Assembly (NCBI RefSeq): GCF_900096585.1
Contig: NZ_FMYH01000011.1
Span: 1 to 64,000 of the forward strand
DNA from: Sanguibacter gelidistatuariae
Lineage (GTDB): Bacteria > Actinomycetota > Actinomycetes > Actinomycetales > Cellulomonadaceae
Direction of reading: 5' to 3'
DNA length: 64,000 bases
How positions within the stretch are numbered: the stretch's first letter is position 1; each line of letters starts with the position of its first letter. Positions 57,078-64,000 of the stretch are shown piece after piece. Made by a program: the position numbers and the translations under genes. Under the pieces are notes generated by a model, which did no database searches, was not told the DNA's origin, and saw only the letters and a program-made list of their open reading frames with translations.

Positions 57078-57905
57078 CTAGCAGGACTCCAAGACATATC
57101 CCGGGTCGTCGGGCGTCGAGAGCGCGCGGTCGCGGCCCACGACGGAGCTGCCGGTCGCGCACGCTGCGGCGAGGCGGCCTGCGAACCCGGGCTCGTCGTC
57201 GTACTCGATCTCCAGGACGTGCGGGCCGTAGGCGGCGGCGTAGTCCCCGCACTCGTCGTAGACCGCGCAGTCCTCCGCGACCACGAAGTCGAAGCCGAGC
57301 GCCGGGCCCCGTGTGTCCAGCTCGACCGTGTTCTTCTGCCCGATCGCCAGGCCGCGGGCGTGCGCACGCTCGATCAGCAGGGTCGCGAGCGCAAGGTTGT
57401 CCTCGAGCGTGAGGGCACCGTCCGAGCGGGAGAAGGAGTCCAGGTTGTCGGGTTCGACGGCGTCGAAGCCCGCCTTCGCGCACGCGTCGACCTGGGCTCC
57501 GACGACCTCCGCGATCTCGCGGCGCTGCGCGTCGGTCGAGGTGTCCAGGAGCAGCTCGTCGGGCCAGCCAGGGTCGGCGACGGGCTCGCCGCCGGCGTCA
57601 CGCAGCACGACATCGGGATGGTCGCGGAGCCACGCTGCGCTCTCGCCGGGCTGAGTCTGGAAGCCGTTGACGTAGCAGACGTCATATCCGGCGCCGGCGG
57701 GGGAGTCCGACACGTCGCGCACGACGATCTGGACGCCGTCGGGCGGTGGATAGGCCCCGCCCAGCTGGTAGTCGAGCCCGGCACCGGCAGGCGGTGGCGT
57801 GGGACGTTCTTCCTGCCCGACGCCGCACCCCGCGATCAGGACGACGGCGAGCGCGGACGCGGCGAGCGCTGCCGTGGGGCAGCGCGTGAGGGACAGCAGG
57901 GGCAT
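57078..57905 (-). CDS. GH114-type endo-alpha-1,4-polygalactosaminidase lipoprotein
   Basis: 275 residues. Signal peptide with lipobox LIAGC (about 23-27), then the barrel: VCYVNGFQTQPGESAAWLR, DAVEPDNLDSFSRSDGALTL, GLAIGQKNTVEL, VVAEDCAVYDECGDYAAAYG. The EPDN and GQKN motifs belong to the GH114/TM1410 hypothetical family that cleaves polygalactosamine. The mature protein is expected outside the membrane. The stop adjoins the convergent TetR stop. Its own promoter is upstream of 57905. Confidence 0.85.
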   Translation of the reverse strand: MPLLSLTRCPTAALAASALAVVLIAGCGVGQEERPTPPPAGAGLDYQLGGAYPPPDGVQIVVRDVSDSPAGAGYDVCYVNGFQTQPGESAAWLRDHPDVVLRDAGGEPVADPGWPDELLLDTSTDAQRREIAEVVGAQVDACAKAGFDAVEPDNLDSFSRSDGALTLEDNLALATLLIERAHARGLAIGQKNTVELDTRGPALGFDFVVAEDCAVYDECGDYAAAYGPHVLEIEYDDEPGFAGRLAAACATGSSVVGRDRALSTPDDPGYVLESC

Positions 57906-58262
57906 GGGTTCATGTTCGCACCCGCTGCGGCAGACGGCGGCTACGTTGCACTCTAGGATCGCAGTCCGAGCAGGAATAGAGAATCACCGAAGTCTGCTGG
58001 AGCCTAGTCTCAACGAAAGGCGGTGGCGACGTCGAGCCCCGCGTGCCACGGACGGAGAACCAAGTTGTCAGGTCCGCGACCTGACCTAGGTCCTCAGATG
58101 GCTGCGGAGCTTGGGGTCGCAGACGTAGACGTAGGTCCCACGGACGGTCTGACCCATACGATCTTGACCAGCGGTCTCTGTCCCAGCGCGCGGCCGCACA
58201 GCGCAAACCCCGCCCCTCACAAGATGACGTGATGGACGGGGGTTGCGCGACGGGAGTCGAAC
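57906..58262. other. Intergenic stretch with a tRNA-3'-end-like sequence
   Basis: No coding frame. On the minus strand GGTTCGACTCCCGTCGCGCA (58263 leftwards) resembles the T-loop and following stem of a tRNA 3' half, but the 5' partner strand of the T stem is absent and the end is CCC instead of CCA. It overlaps the phosphotriesterase-like stop. The promoter of the GH114 gene lies near 57920-57980. Confidence 0.35.
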
Positions 58263-59333
58263 CTAGGCGGTGAGCATCCGGGCGGGGTTGTCTCGTATGA
58301 GCGCGTCGAGTACGCCGCGCTCGATACCACGCTTGGCCAGCATCTCGGTGAACACGGTGGGCACGTACGCGAAGCCGTTGCCGCCGTTGTGCACCCACAT
58401 CTGTTTGAGGAACACGTCGTGGCTGAGCAAGATCTGACCGGCGAACCCGGCCGTGATGAGACCGTGCACGGCCCTTGAGGTGACGTGCGGGTCAGGGGAG
58501 GCGCCTTCCTTGGGGAAGGTGACGTCCATGCCCACCATGTCGAACTCGATCCACACGCCGCGATCGGCGACGGAGCGCTGGTAGTCGGAGTCCTCGGCAG
58601 AAGGGTCCATGTGCGCCAGGACGACCTTCTCGGGGCGCACACCCATCTCGCCGACCACCACATCGAGAATCTCGTGCGCCCGACGTTGCCAACCCGGCAG
58701 GTGGATCAGCAGCGGGACGTGCGGATGGTCCAGCTGGGCGAGCGCCGACGCCCTCAGTGACGCATGCTCACCGGCGGTGAAGTCCGGGGAGACCCCGATC
58801 TCACCGATGACGCCGGGACGAATGCCCGTCTGACCCACTCCGTAGGTGAGCTCCGCACTGATCGCCGCCGCCTGAACGTCGATGGCGCGGGCCGCGATGG
58901 CGTCGCCCTCGAACTTCTCCAGATACGCACCGCACCCCATGACGATGTTCAAACCGGTGCCCCGGGCCACCTCGAGCAGGCGTTGGGGGTTGCGCCCGAT
59001 GACCGGGCTCGGTGTCGCGTCGACGACAGTGCGCCCACCCAGAGCCGCGAAGCTCGTGATCTCAGCGGAGACTTCGGCAACCGACTTGCCCGCCATGTTG
59101 TCGACGCAGCAGTACGGGTCTTGACGCAGCGCCCAGGCGATTGCCGCCGAGACCGGTTCGTGAACTACGGCGCGGGAAAAGGCGTAGCTCGGCTCGTCGA
59201 CCACCCCGGAGAGGTCGTTGAACAGATGCTCGTGCGGCAGGATCAGTCCGAGGTCAGCCGCCGCGACCGGCCCGGTGACGGTCTGGACGACCCCGATGGG
59301 TGTCACCCGTGCTGCCTGCGCCGGCTGGCTCAT
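58263..59333 (-). CDS. Phosphotriesterase-family metal hydrolase
   Basis: 356 residues, amidohydrolase superfamily. Metal ligands: LPHEHLF (HxH), GEIG (Glu where lysine bridges in true PTE), LIHLPG (His), LAHMDPS (His), LSHDVFLK (Asp). E. coli Php has the same Glu. True substrates are lactones, phosphoesters or sugar derivatives rather than pesticides. Translation is coupled to the transporter upstream (ATGA). It is the last gene of the LacI-controlled operon. Confidence 0.85.
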   Translation of the reverse strand: MSQPAQAARVTPIGVVQTVTGPVAAADLGLILPHEHLFNDLSGVVDEPSYAFSRAVVHEPVSAAIAWALRQDPYCCVDNMAGKSVAEVSAEITSFAALGGRTVVDATPSPVIGRNPQRLLEVARGTGLNIVMGCGAYLEKFEGDAIAARAIDVQAAAISAELTYGVGQTGIRPGVIGEIGVSPDFTAGEHASLRASALAQLDHPHVPLLIHLPGWQRRAHEILDVVVGEMGVRPEKVVLAHMDPSAEDSDYQRSVADRGVWIEFDMVGMDVTFPKEGASPDPHVTSRAVHGLITAGFAGQILLSHDVFLKQMWVHNGGNGFAYVPTVFTEMLAKRGIERGVLDALIRDNPARMLTA

Positions 59334-60412
59334 CGGGGACCGACCTCCCCTGCTTCACCGCCGCCGACAGCCGCGGCTGTGGTCAGCGAGTCGTTCTTCT
59401 TGGACGGGATCATTCCGATAGCTGCTGCGACGAGAGCAACGATCGTTCCGATGATCGTTGCGGCGTGGATGGCGTGCCCCAAGGACGGGATCGCTGCGTC
59501 AAGGATGACCGAGCCCACCAGCTGGCCGGCGACGGAAGCAAGACCCAGAAGTAGGAGTCCCAGTCGGCGCACGAGAATCGCCATGAGGGCGATAGACAGC
59601 AGACCGAGGGGGCCACCGAGGTACATCCACCATTCGCTGGGCAGCGTGAGGCTGACACCCGTGGTGACTGCACGGATGCCATAGGCCAGGAGCAGGGCGG
59701 CAAAACCGACGAGGAAGTTCCAACCGATCGAGACGAGCATCGATCCGCTCACGTCGGCCACCGCAGCGTTGCCTGCCGGCTGCCACCCGGCGAGCAGACC
59801 ACCGACGAACGGCATGATCGCGAGAATGATGGTGCTGGGGACGGAGAAGTTCGGGGAGATGACGATCACCGTCGCCATGATGGTCATGACCGCGCCGATC
59901 AGTCGGGGCGTCGTCAGCGGCTGCTTCCCAGATGCAGTCACTCCGAGACGGTCACAGACCAGACCGGAGATGACCAGACCGGACATGAGCGAGATCTGGA
60001 AGGTCGCTACTCCGAGGACACCGACGGTGACGCCTTCGGAAAGAACGATGACCGCGCCGCACAGGCCGGCGAGGTAGTTCCACCACGGGATGGTGCGGGC
60101 CCTGATCTGCCCGGGTACGGCCAACGCCTGACGGCGCGTGGTCTGGCGCGAGAAGACCACGATGAACATGAAGACCAGACCGACCCCGAAGGAGATCAGC
60201 GCGGCGGCGTGGCCGTCACCGATCGTCTGGCCGAGCTTTCCGTTCACCGCGGCTTGCATGGGGCCAAGCGCTCCGGCGAGGACGGTCGCGATGACCAAGA
60301 GGAACATCGCTGTGTCCTTCACCTTCTTGAGCGGGGTAGGGCTGGCGGTCCGCTGGGCAGCGGCCGTCGGACTGGTGAGCGAACCCTGAGGGGTTGGCGT
60401 GGTGTGCGTCAT
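59330..60412 (-). CDS. DMT-superfamily transporter (DUF606/YdcZ-like duplicated)
   Basis: 360 residues with about ten hydrophobic helices in two repeats (LAGALGPMQAAVNGKLGQTI at the start of the first; LLAGWQPAGNAAVADVSGSM in the second), the pattern of fused DUF606 proteins. DMT members import or export metabolites. ATG 60412 gives the best start; a longer frame from 60445 has no support. Between a ribokinase and a hydrolase gene, it likely imports a nucleoside or sugar derivative. Confidence 0.8.
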   Translation of the reverse strand: MTHTTPTPQGSLTSPTAAAQRTASPTPLKKVKDTAMFLLVIATVLAGALGPMQAAVNGKLGQTIGDGHAAALISFGVGLVFMFIVVFSRQTTRRQALAVPGQIRARTIPWWNYLAGLCGAVIVLSEGVTVGVLGVATFQISLMSGLVISGLVCDRLGVTASGKQPLTTPRLIGAVMTIMATVIVISPNFSVPSTIILAIMPFVGGLLAGWQPAGNAAVADVSGSMLVSIGWNFLVGFAALLLAYGIRAVTTGVSLTLPSEWWMYLGGPLGLLSIALMAILVRRLGLLLLGLASVAGQLVGSVILDAAIPSLGHAIHAATIIGTIVALVAAAIGMIPSKKNDSLTTAAAVGGGEAGEVGPR

Positions 60413-60460
60413 TGCGGAACCGAAGCCTTTCGTGCGTACCGACACTATGCCGGTGCGTTG

Positions 60461-61396
60461 CTACAACAAAGTGGGGTTGGGAATGTCGGTGGGGTACGGG
60501 AGCGATTCGATGGCCCCGTGCTTGGTCGTAGTCACGGCGGCGACTCGCGCGGCCCAGCGGGCTGCGCCCACCAGGTCTTCACCGCGCAGCAGACCATCGG
60601 CGAGGGCAGCGCAAAAGCTGTCTCCGGCGGCCGTCGTGTCGATCGCGTTGACCGGTATGGCGGGTACATGCACCGCGTCCCTGCCGCCATTGGGGATGAC
60701 GACGCTGCCGTCTTCGCCCAAGGTGACAACCACAGACCCTGGAAACTCCAGGCTCTTAGCCAGTGCGACCACGCCTTCGAGGGTGCGTGGAACGGTGTTC
60801 GCGTTGGCGAGGGTCGCGAGCTCGAACCGGTTGGGGACCAAGATGTTGAACCCGTCGCGAATCTCCCGCGGTACTGCCACCGCGGGTGCGGGGTTGAGGA
60901 TCTTGACGCCTTGGGCGAGGTCCACCACTGCGGCCAGAGCGCCGAGGGGCGTCTCGCACTGGCAGAGCACGATGCGTGCGTACCTGACGGTGTCTGCGTG
61001 CTCGCGCACGTAGGCCTCGTCGACACGTGCGTTGGCGCCAGCTTCGATGACGATCGTCGATTCTGGCTGTTCCCAGAGGATGACGGCAGTTCCGGTGGGA
61101 ACGTCGGTCAGCTGTGCGACGGCCCTGGTAGTGAGACCTTCGGCGCCCAGCCGGTCAGCGATCTCGCGGCCCGCGTCGTCGTCGCCGACAGCGCCGACCA
61201 TGGCGACGCGGCGGCCGAGCCGCGCTGCGGCGACGGCCTGGTTGCCGCCCTTTCCGCCGGGGGAGCGCTTGAGACCGGTGGCGCTGATGGTCTCCCCGGA
61301 GTGCGGGATGCGGTCCACGGTGAGCCGGATGTCCATGTTCAGACTTCCGACGACGACGATCTCGGGTGCCAGGTCGCGCCCGCCGGGGTCGCTCAT
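60461..61396 (-). CDS. rbsK: Ribokinase/PfkB-family sugar kinase
   Basis: 311 residues. VVGSLNMDIRL and SPGGKGGNQAVAAARLG (PfkB signature 1, about 44-61) and NAIDTTAAGDSFCAAL (signature 2 with catalytic Asp, about 250-265). Ribokinases phosphorylate ribose, deoxyribose or similar at O5. Start overlaps the upstream GATase-like stop (ATGA). Together with a transporter and hydrolase it suggests uptake and salvage of a ribosyl compound. Confidence 0.8.
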   Translation of the reverse strand: MSDPGGRDLAPEIVVVGSLNMDIRLTVDRIPHSGETISATGLKRSPGGKGGNQAVAAARLGRRVAMVGAVGDDDAGREIADRLGAEGLTTRAVAQLTDVPTGTAVILWEQPESTIVIEAGANARVDEAYVREHADTVRYARIVLCQCETPLGALAAVVDLAQGVKILNPAPAVAVPREIRDGFNILVPNRFELATLANANTVPRTLEGVVALAKSLEFPGSVVVTLGEDGSVVIPNGGRDAVHVPAIPVNAIDTTAAGDSFCAALADGLLRGEDLVGAARWAARVAAVTTTKHGAIESLPYPTDIPNPTLL

Positions 61397-62139
61397 CTGC
61401 CTGCGAGCCAGGTGATGGCTTGGCCGAAGAGCTTGCCGTAGCCGTCCCAGTCCATGAACTCGCGGGGAGCCCAGTGCGGGGAGATGTCGGAGGCGAAGGC
61501 GAGCGTGCGGCCCTTGCCTTCGTCGCGGACGGCGACGAGGGGGCGACCTTCGATGGTGGCCAGCACGGTGGCGTCCGCCTTGGCGGTGAGCTTCTGGTAG
61601 CCGAGCAGGATGGGCCACTCGGCGTCGAGCCCCGCGGTGACCGGGTGTGCGACGTCGGTGAGGTGGCCGCCAATGCCTTCGGGGGTCTCTTCCCGGTCGT
61701 CGTAGGGGAGGATCTCGACGGGGAGGACTGCCTCGACGGCGGTGCCGTGGTAGTTGGCCTTGGCCTGGAATCCTTGGAAGCTGAGGTACCCGCCGGCCAT
61801 CATGAGTCCGCCGCCCTGGCGCACCCATTCGGCGAGGAGCTTGAGGCGGTTGGGGGAGGGGCGCCCTTGGGAGAAGACGACGGGCGGCAGCAGGAGCGTG
61901 TTCGCGCCGACGTCGGAGAGGATCACCACGTCATAGGCGTTGAGCTCGTCGAGGGTGTTGGGGAAGTCGGTCGAGACGAGGTGCGACGGCATGTGTGTGA
62001 CGTCGTGGCCTTCGGCGGCGAGCGCGGTCAGGAGCCCTTCGCACCCGATCTCGAGCTGGGCGTGGGGAAAGGCGTCGTAGCCCTTGTAGTCGGTCGCGGC
62101 GTTGATCCAAGACTCTCCAGCTAGGAGCACTGTGCTCAT
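61393..62139 (-). CDS. Class I glutamine-amidotransferase-like (ThuA/YoaP-like) protein
   Basis: 248 residues. Begins MSTVLLAGESWINAATDYKG; VVILSDVGANTLLLP and GGGLMMAGGYLSFQGFQAKA belong to the GATase1-like/DUF1355 family; the final GRTLAFASDISPHWAPREFM is also typical. No clear Cys nucleophile is seen, so it is probably not an amidotransferase; the domain occurs with sugar genes in actinobacteria. First gene of the operon, with operators between it and the divergent regulator. Confidence 0.8.
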   Translation of the reverse strand: MSTVLLAGESWINAATDYKGYDAFPHAQLEIGCEGLLTALAAEGHDVTHMPSHLVSTDFPNTLDELNAYDVVILSDVGANTLLLPPVVFSQGRPSPNRLKLLAEWVRQGGGLMMAGGYLSFQGFQAKANYHGTAVEAVLPVEILPYDDREETPEGIGGHLTDVAHPVTAGLDAEWPILLGYQKLTAKADATVLATIEGRPLVAVRDEGKGRTLAFASDISPHWAPREFMDWDGYGKLFGQAITWLAGR

Positions 62140-62198
62140 GCTGACCTCCTCATTGAGTTCACGGCAACTGTGGCAGCTGATGGGCGGCCGGCACGTCG

Positions 62199-62206
62199 TT
62201 GCGCAA
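62199..62206. promoter_or_regulatory. LacI operator half-pair, site 1
   Basis: TTGCGCAA, a perfect palindrome within GTTGCGCAAT (62198-62207). It is 60 bases before the GATase-like start. Confidence 0.75.
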
Positions 62207-62219
62207 TGTTGTGTTGATA

Positions 62220-62227
62220 TTGCGCAA
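62220..62227. promoter_or_regulatory. LacI operator half-pair, site 2
   Basis: TTGCGCAA within ATTGCGCAAC (62219-62228), the exact inverse of the extended site 1; centres are 21 bp apart. LacI-family regulators often use two such sites on one helix face. Confidence 0.75.
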
Positions 62228-62336
62228 CACGCTAGTTGCGGTGGAGAATGTTGTCAACTGCCCGCCCTGCGCAGGCCGCAGCAGCATCCATCTCAGATTC
62301 CCGATAGGCTCCGCGAGTGAGCGCAAGGAGAACCCC

Positions 62337-63386
62337 GTGACACTGAAAGACGTTGCGCAACAGGCCGGAGTCTCGACCTCCACCGCCTCGCGCTACCTGC
62401 GGGGTCAGCTCAACGTCCAACCTGAGACAGCCGCTCGCATCGACGACGCGGTCGCCGCGATCGGCTACAAGGTTGCCAGCCCCTCCCACGGTGCCACCCC
62501 GGGGATGAGCACCGTGGCCATGGTCCTCCCCGACCTCACCAATCCCTTCTTCGCGGCCCTCGCCGAAGAGTGCACGGACCTCGCAGCCGCGCGCGGTATC
62601 GTCATCCTCATCGCGATCAGCGGCACGCACGGGGAACGCGAATCGAGCCTCAGCCAGCTCTTCGCCAGCAACGACACCATCGACGCGATCATCTACGTCG
62701 GCATGAATCGGTCCAACGACCGCCTCGCGAAAGCGGTCGCAGACGGACTCCCCGTCGTCGTGATCGACGAAGAGATCGACCTCGAACTCGCCGTCGACAC
62801 CATCACCGTCGACAACTACGGCGGCGCCTACCAGGCGACGAGCTACCTGATCCAGCTGGGCCACACCCGCATCGCGCACGTCGCCGGACCACAGGGACTC
62901 TCGACCACACAGGAACGCCTGCGTGGGTACCTCGACGCGCTGACCGACGCAGGCCTGCACGCTGACCCTGACCTCGTTCGGCACGGCCCCTACACCGAAC
63001 AGTTCGGCGCAAGCACCTTCCCGTACCTGACCCGCCCGGGCAACGCACCCAGCGCGGCCTTCGTCGGTAGCGACATCGTAGCCGTGGGCATGCTCGGGGC
63101 TGCGGAGCTGCACGGCATCAGCATCCCGGAGGACCTCTCCGTCGTCGGCTGCGACGGCATCCGCGTCGGGCAGTGGCTGCGGCCCAAGCTCACCACCCTC
63201 GAGCAACCAATCCACGGGCTGGCACAAGCGGCGCTCGATACCGTCTCGCGTCGTATCACCGAACGAAGGTCTTCACCCGCGGTGTCCACGATCGACCACG
63301 CGAAGACGGTGCTTCCATTGCACCTCGTTATCCGTGGCTCCGCCGCCACCGTGCCCGGGACGGGAGACGTCCTCGATCAGAGGTGA
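62337..63386 (+). CDS. LacI-family regulator of the ribokinase operon
   Basis: 349 residues. HTH at the very start, TLKDVAQQAGVSTSTASRYL (residues 2-21), then DNYGGAYQATSYLIQLGH and CDGIRVGQWLRP-type sugar-binding domain. AAGGAG precedes GTG 62337 by about six bases. The gene is divergent from the operon with two TTGCGCAA sites between and a third GTTGCGCAAC at 62352-62361 inside its own coding start, giving a plausible autorepression site. Confidence 0.9.
   Translation: MTLKDVAQQAGVSTSTASRYLRGQLNVQPETAARIDDAVAAIGYKVASPSHGATPGMSTVAMVLPDLTNPFFAALAEECTDLAAARGIVILIAISGTHGERESSLSQLFASNDTIDAIIYVGMNRSNDRLAKAVADGLPVVVIDEEIDLELAVDTITVDNYGGAYQATSYLIQLGHTRIAHVAGPQGLSTTQERLRGYLDALTDAGLHADPDLVRHGPYTEQFGASTFPYLTRPGNAPSAAFVGSDIVAVGMLGAAELHGISIPEDLSVVGCDGIRVGQWLRPKLTTLEQPIHGLAQAALDTVSRRITERRSSPAVSTIDHAKTVLPLHLVIRGSAATVPGTGDVLDQR
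62352..62361. promoter_or_regulatory. Third GTTGCGCAAC site inside the lacI coding start
   Basis: GTTGCGCAAC, identical in core to the upstream pair, encoded as V-A-Q in the HTH. Its placement just after the start codon suggests roadblock-type control, but the amino-acid sequence KDVAQQAG is common in LacI proteins, so chance is possible. Confidence 0.4.
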
Positions 63387-63449
63387 AGCAGGCGGCCCGG
63401 CGAGACTGCCCACCACGACCTGGATCAACCAGCCTGCCGAAGATACCTG

Positions 63450-63650
63450 TCAGCGGTCGCACTCGCACAGCAGGTTGTACTCGACGACCTGCTCGCCCGG
63501 CTGTGCCCAAGCCTCGGCCTCGGCGGACGAGGCGAACGTGCGTCCGGCGAGTCGGCCGTTCTGCATCAGGACGCTGACCGAGATCTGCTCGCGCGGGTCG
63601 TCGGGGTCGATCGCACGCCCAGGGGCGACCGGTGCTGGCGCGGTGCTCAT
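63450..63650 (-). CDS. Small conserved-looking protein of unknown function
   Basis: 66 residues: MSTAPAPVAPGRAIDPDDPR, then QISVSVLMQNGRLAGRTFAS and EQVVEYNLLCECDR. GGAGG stands seven bases before ATG 63650, a strong site, which argues for a real gene. No family recognised; the Cys pair near the end may bind metal. Its neighbours are the LacI regulator and a DUF4386 remnant. Confidence 0.55.
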   Translation of the reverse strand: MSTAPAPVAPGRAIDPDDPREQISVSVLMQNGRLAGRTFASSAEAEAWAQPGEQVVEYNLLCECDR

Positions 63651-63729
63651 GTGTAGTCCCTCCGCCGTGATGGTGACGCAGTCGGACCTTCAGTATCGTC
63701 CTTCGCGGAGGCGGATGCCATAGCCGCCT

Positions 63730-63798
63730 GATCGGCGAAGGCCTGAATCCTCTGAACGTCAGCCGGATGCCGAGTGAGGGCTCTCGGGCGCGATCGGA
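63730..63798 (-). pseudogene. DUF4386 C-terminal tail remnant
   Basis: A 23-codon frame reads SDRAREPSLGIRLTFRGFRP SPI, closely matching the C-terminus of the DUF4386 protein at 52719-53456 (EFSLGIWLTVKGFKPSPI). Upstream and downstream homology is missing, so it is a fragment, perhaps deposited by a past rearrangement near the 18-bp repeat at 63804. Confidence 0.6.
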
Positions 63799-63892
63799 TG
63801 ATTCGGTGACCAAAGCCCCACGAAGCACGGGAGATCGCATGGCAACGTGGTCTGGTGCACACCGACCTGTCAGCGGATGCGGGGGCTTGACG

Positions 63893-64000
63893 ATGGCTCT
63901 TCCGTCCGGCACGTCGATCTATGACCTCGACGCCTTCCTCCGCGGTCTCGATGCCATCTTCGACGCGCACCAGGGTGCCACTCACGCCGACCCCTACCTG
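63893..64000 (+). CDS. Start of an unidentified gene, cut by the window end
   Basis: From ATG 63893 the frame is open to the window edge: MALPSGTSIYDLDAFLRGLD then AIFDAHQGATHADPYL. GGGGG lies about ten bases upstream. The piece is too short to assign; the short helical style is compatible with a tetratricopeptide-like or metabolic protein. Confidence 0.4.
   Translation, partial: MALPSGTSIYDLDAFLRGLDAIFDAHQGATHADPYL

Noticed and set aside
58238-58263. A complete tRNA gene
   Set aside because: Only a T-loop-like half is present; the D and anticodon arms and CCA-compatible end are missing.

Overview
The window is high-GC DNA with Actinomycetota-type genes: a decaprenyl-phosphoryl-arabinose module (DprE1, DprE2, a UbiA-type transferase, GtrA), a ydaO-type c-di-AMP riboswitch before an NlpC/P60 wall hydrolase, F420-type LLM oxidoreductase, GH15/GH3/GH114 carbohydrate enzymes and many LacI regulators. 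I infer a Gram-positive, sugar-degrading actinobacterium, most likely Micrococcales (Cellulomonadaceae or Promicromonosporaceae-like); this assignment is an inference from gene content only.

Layout. 0-13 kb is a patchy accessory zone. An IS3-family element cuts off the 5' part of an nhaA-DsbA fusion gene (1-1828). It is followed by gene debris, a fumarate-reductase-type flavoprotein (2964-4694), a cytochrome b561-molybdopterin oxidoreductase fusion (5038-6819) and a stub of moaA. Two short ISAs1-like transposase tails flank this stretch and a three-gene phospholipid operon (7343-10100). A kinase-like gene, an AbiE toxin-antitoxin pair whose toxin frame is broken, and an orphan Xre/MbcA-type antitoxin follow.

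14.5-21.3 kb is a divergent ebg locus: regulator, beta-galactosidase alpha subunit, beta subunit, APC permease and tRNA-binding-domain protein, the same five families that sit together as ygjH-ebgRAC-ygjI in Escherichia coli. Two identical 12-bp palindromes lie between regulator and enzyme genes. 21.8-26.8 kb has an MFS transporter and a LacI regulator, aminoglycoside-phosphotransferase-like protein and MATE exporter set. 26.9-27.9 kb is the riboswitch-controlled NlpC/P60 gene. 28-33 kb has an MBL hydrolase, an LLM oxidoreductase and a domain-permuted GH3 glucosidase.

32.9-38.8 kb (minus strand) is a tightly coupled six-gene operon: GH15, SDR, two small unknowns, gluconate-2-dehydrogenase-subunit-3-like protein, and GMC flavoprotein. 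39-45.3 kb (minus strand, with one plus-strand response regulator inside) is the arabinose-donor module. 45.5-52.6 kb has a histidine kinase, a glycosyltransferase, a ferric-reductase-like/FMN-binding/ApbE flavin electron-transfer operon, and a second two-component system. 52.7-57.9 kb has DUF4386, SDR, DUF4389, a quinone-oxidoreductase-like MDR with divergent TetR and its twin operators, and a GH114-type lipoprotein. 58.3-63.4 kb is a LacI-controlled minus-strand operon (GATase-like, ribokinase, DMT transporter, phosphotriesterase-like). The window ends with a 66-residue protein, a DUF4386 tail remnant and the start of an unidentified gene.

No CRISPR array, rRNA, complete tRNA gene or prophage was seen. 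All calls come from reading motifs and gene order; no database search was run.
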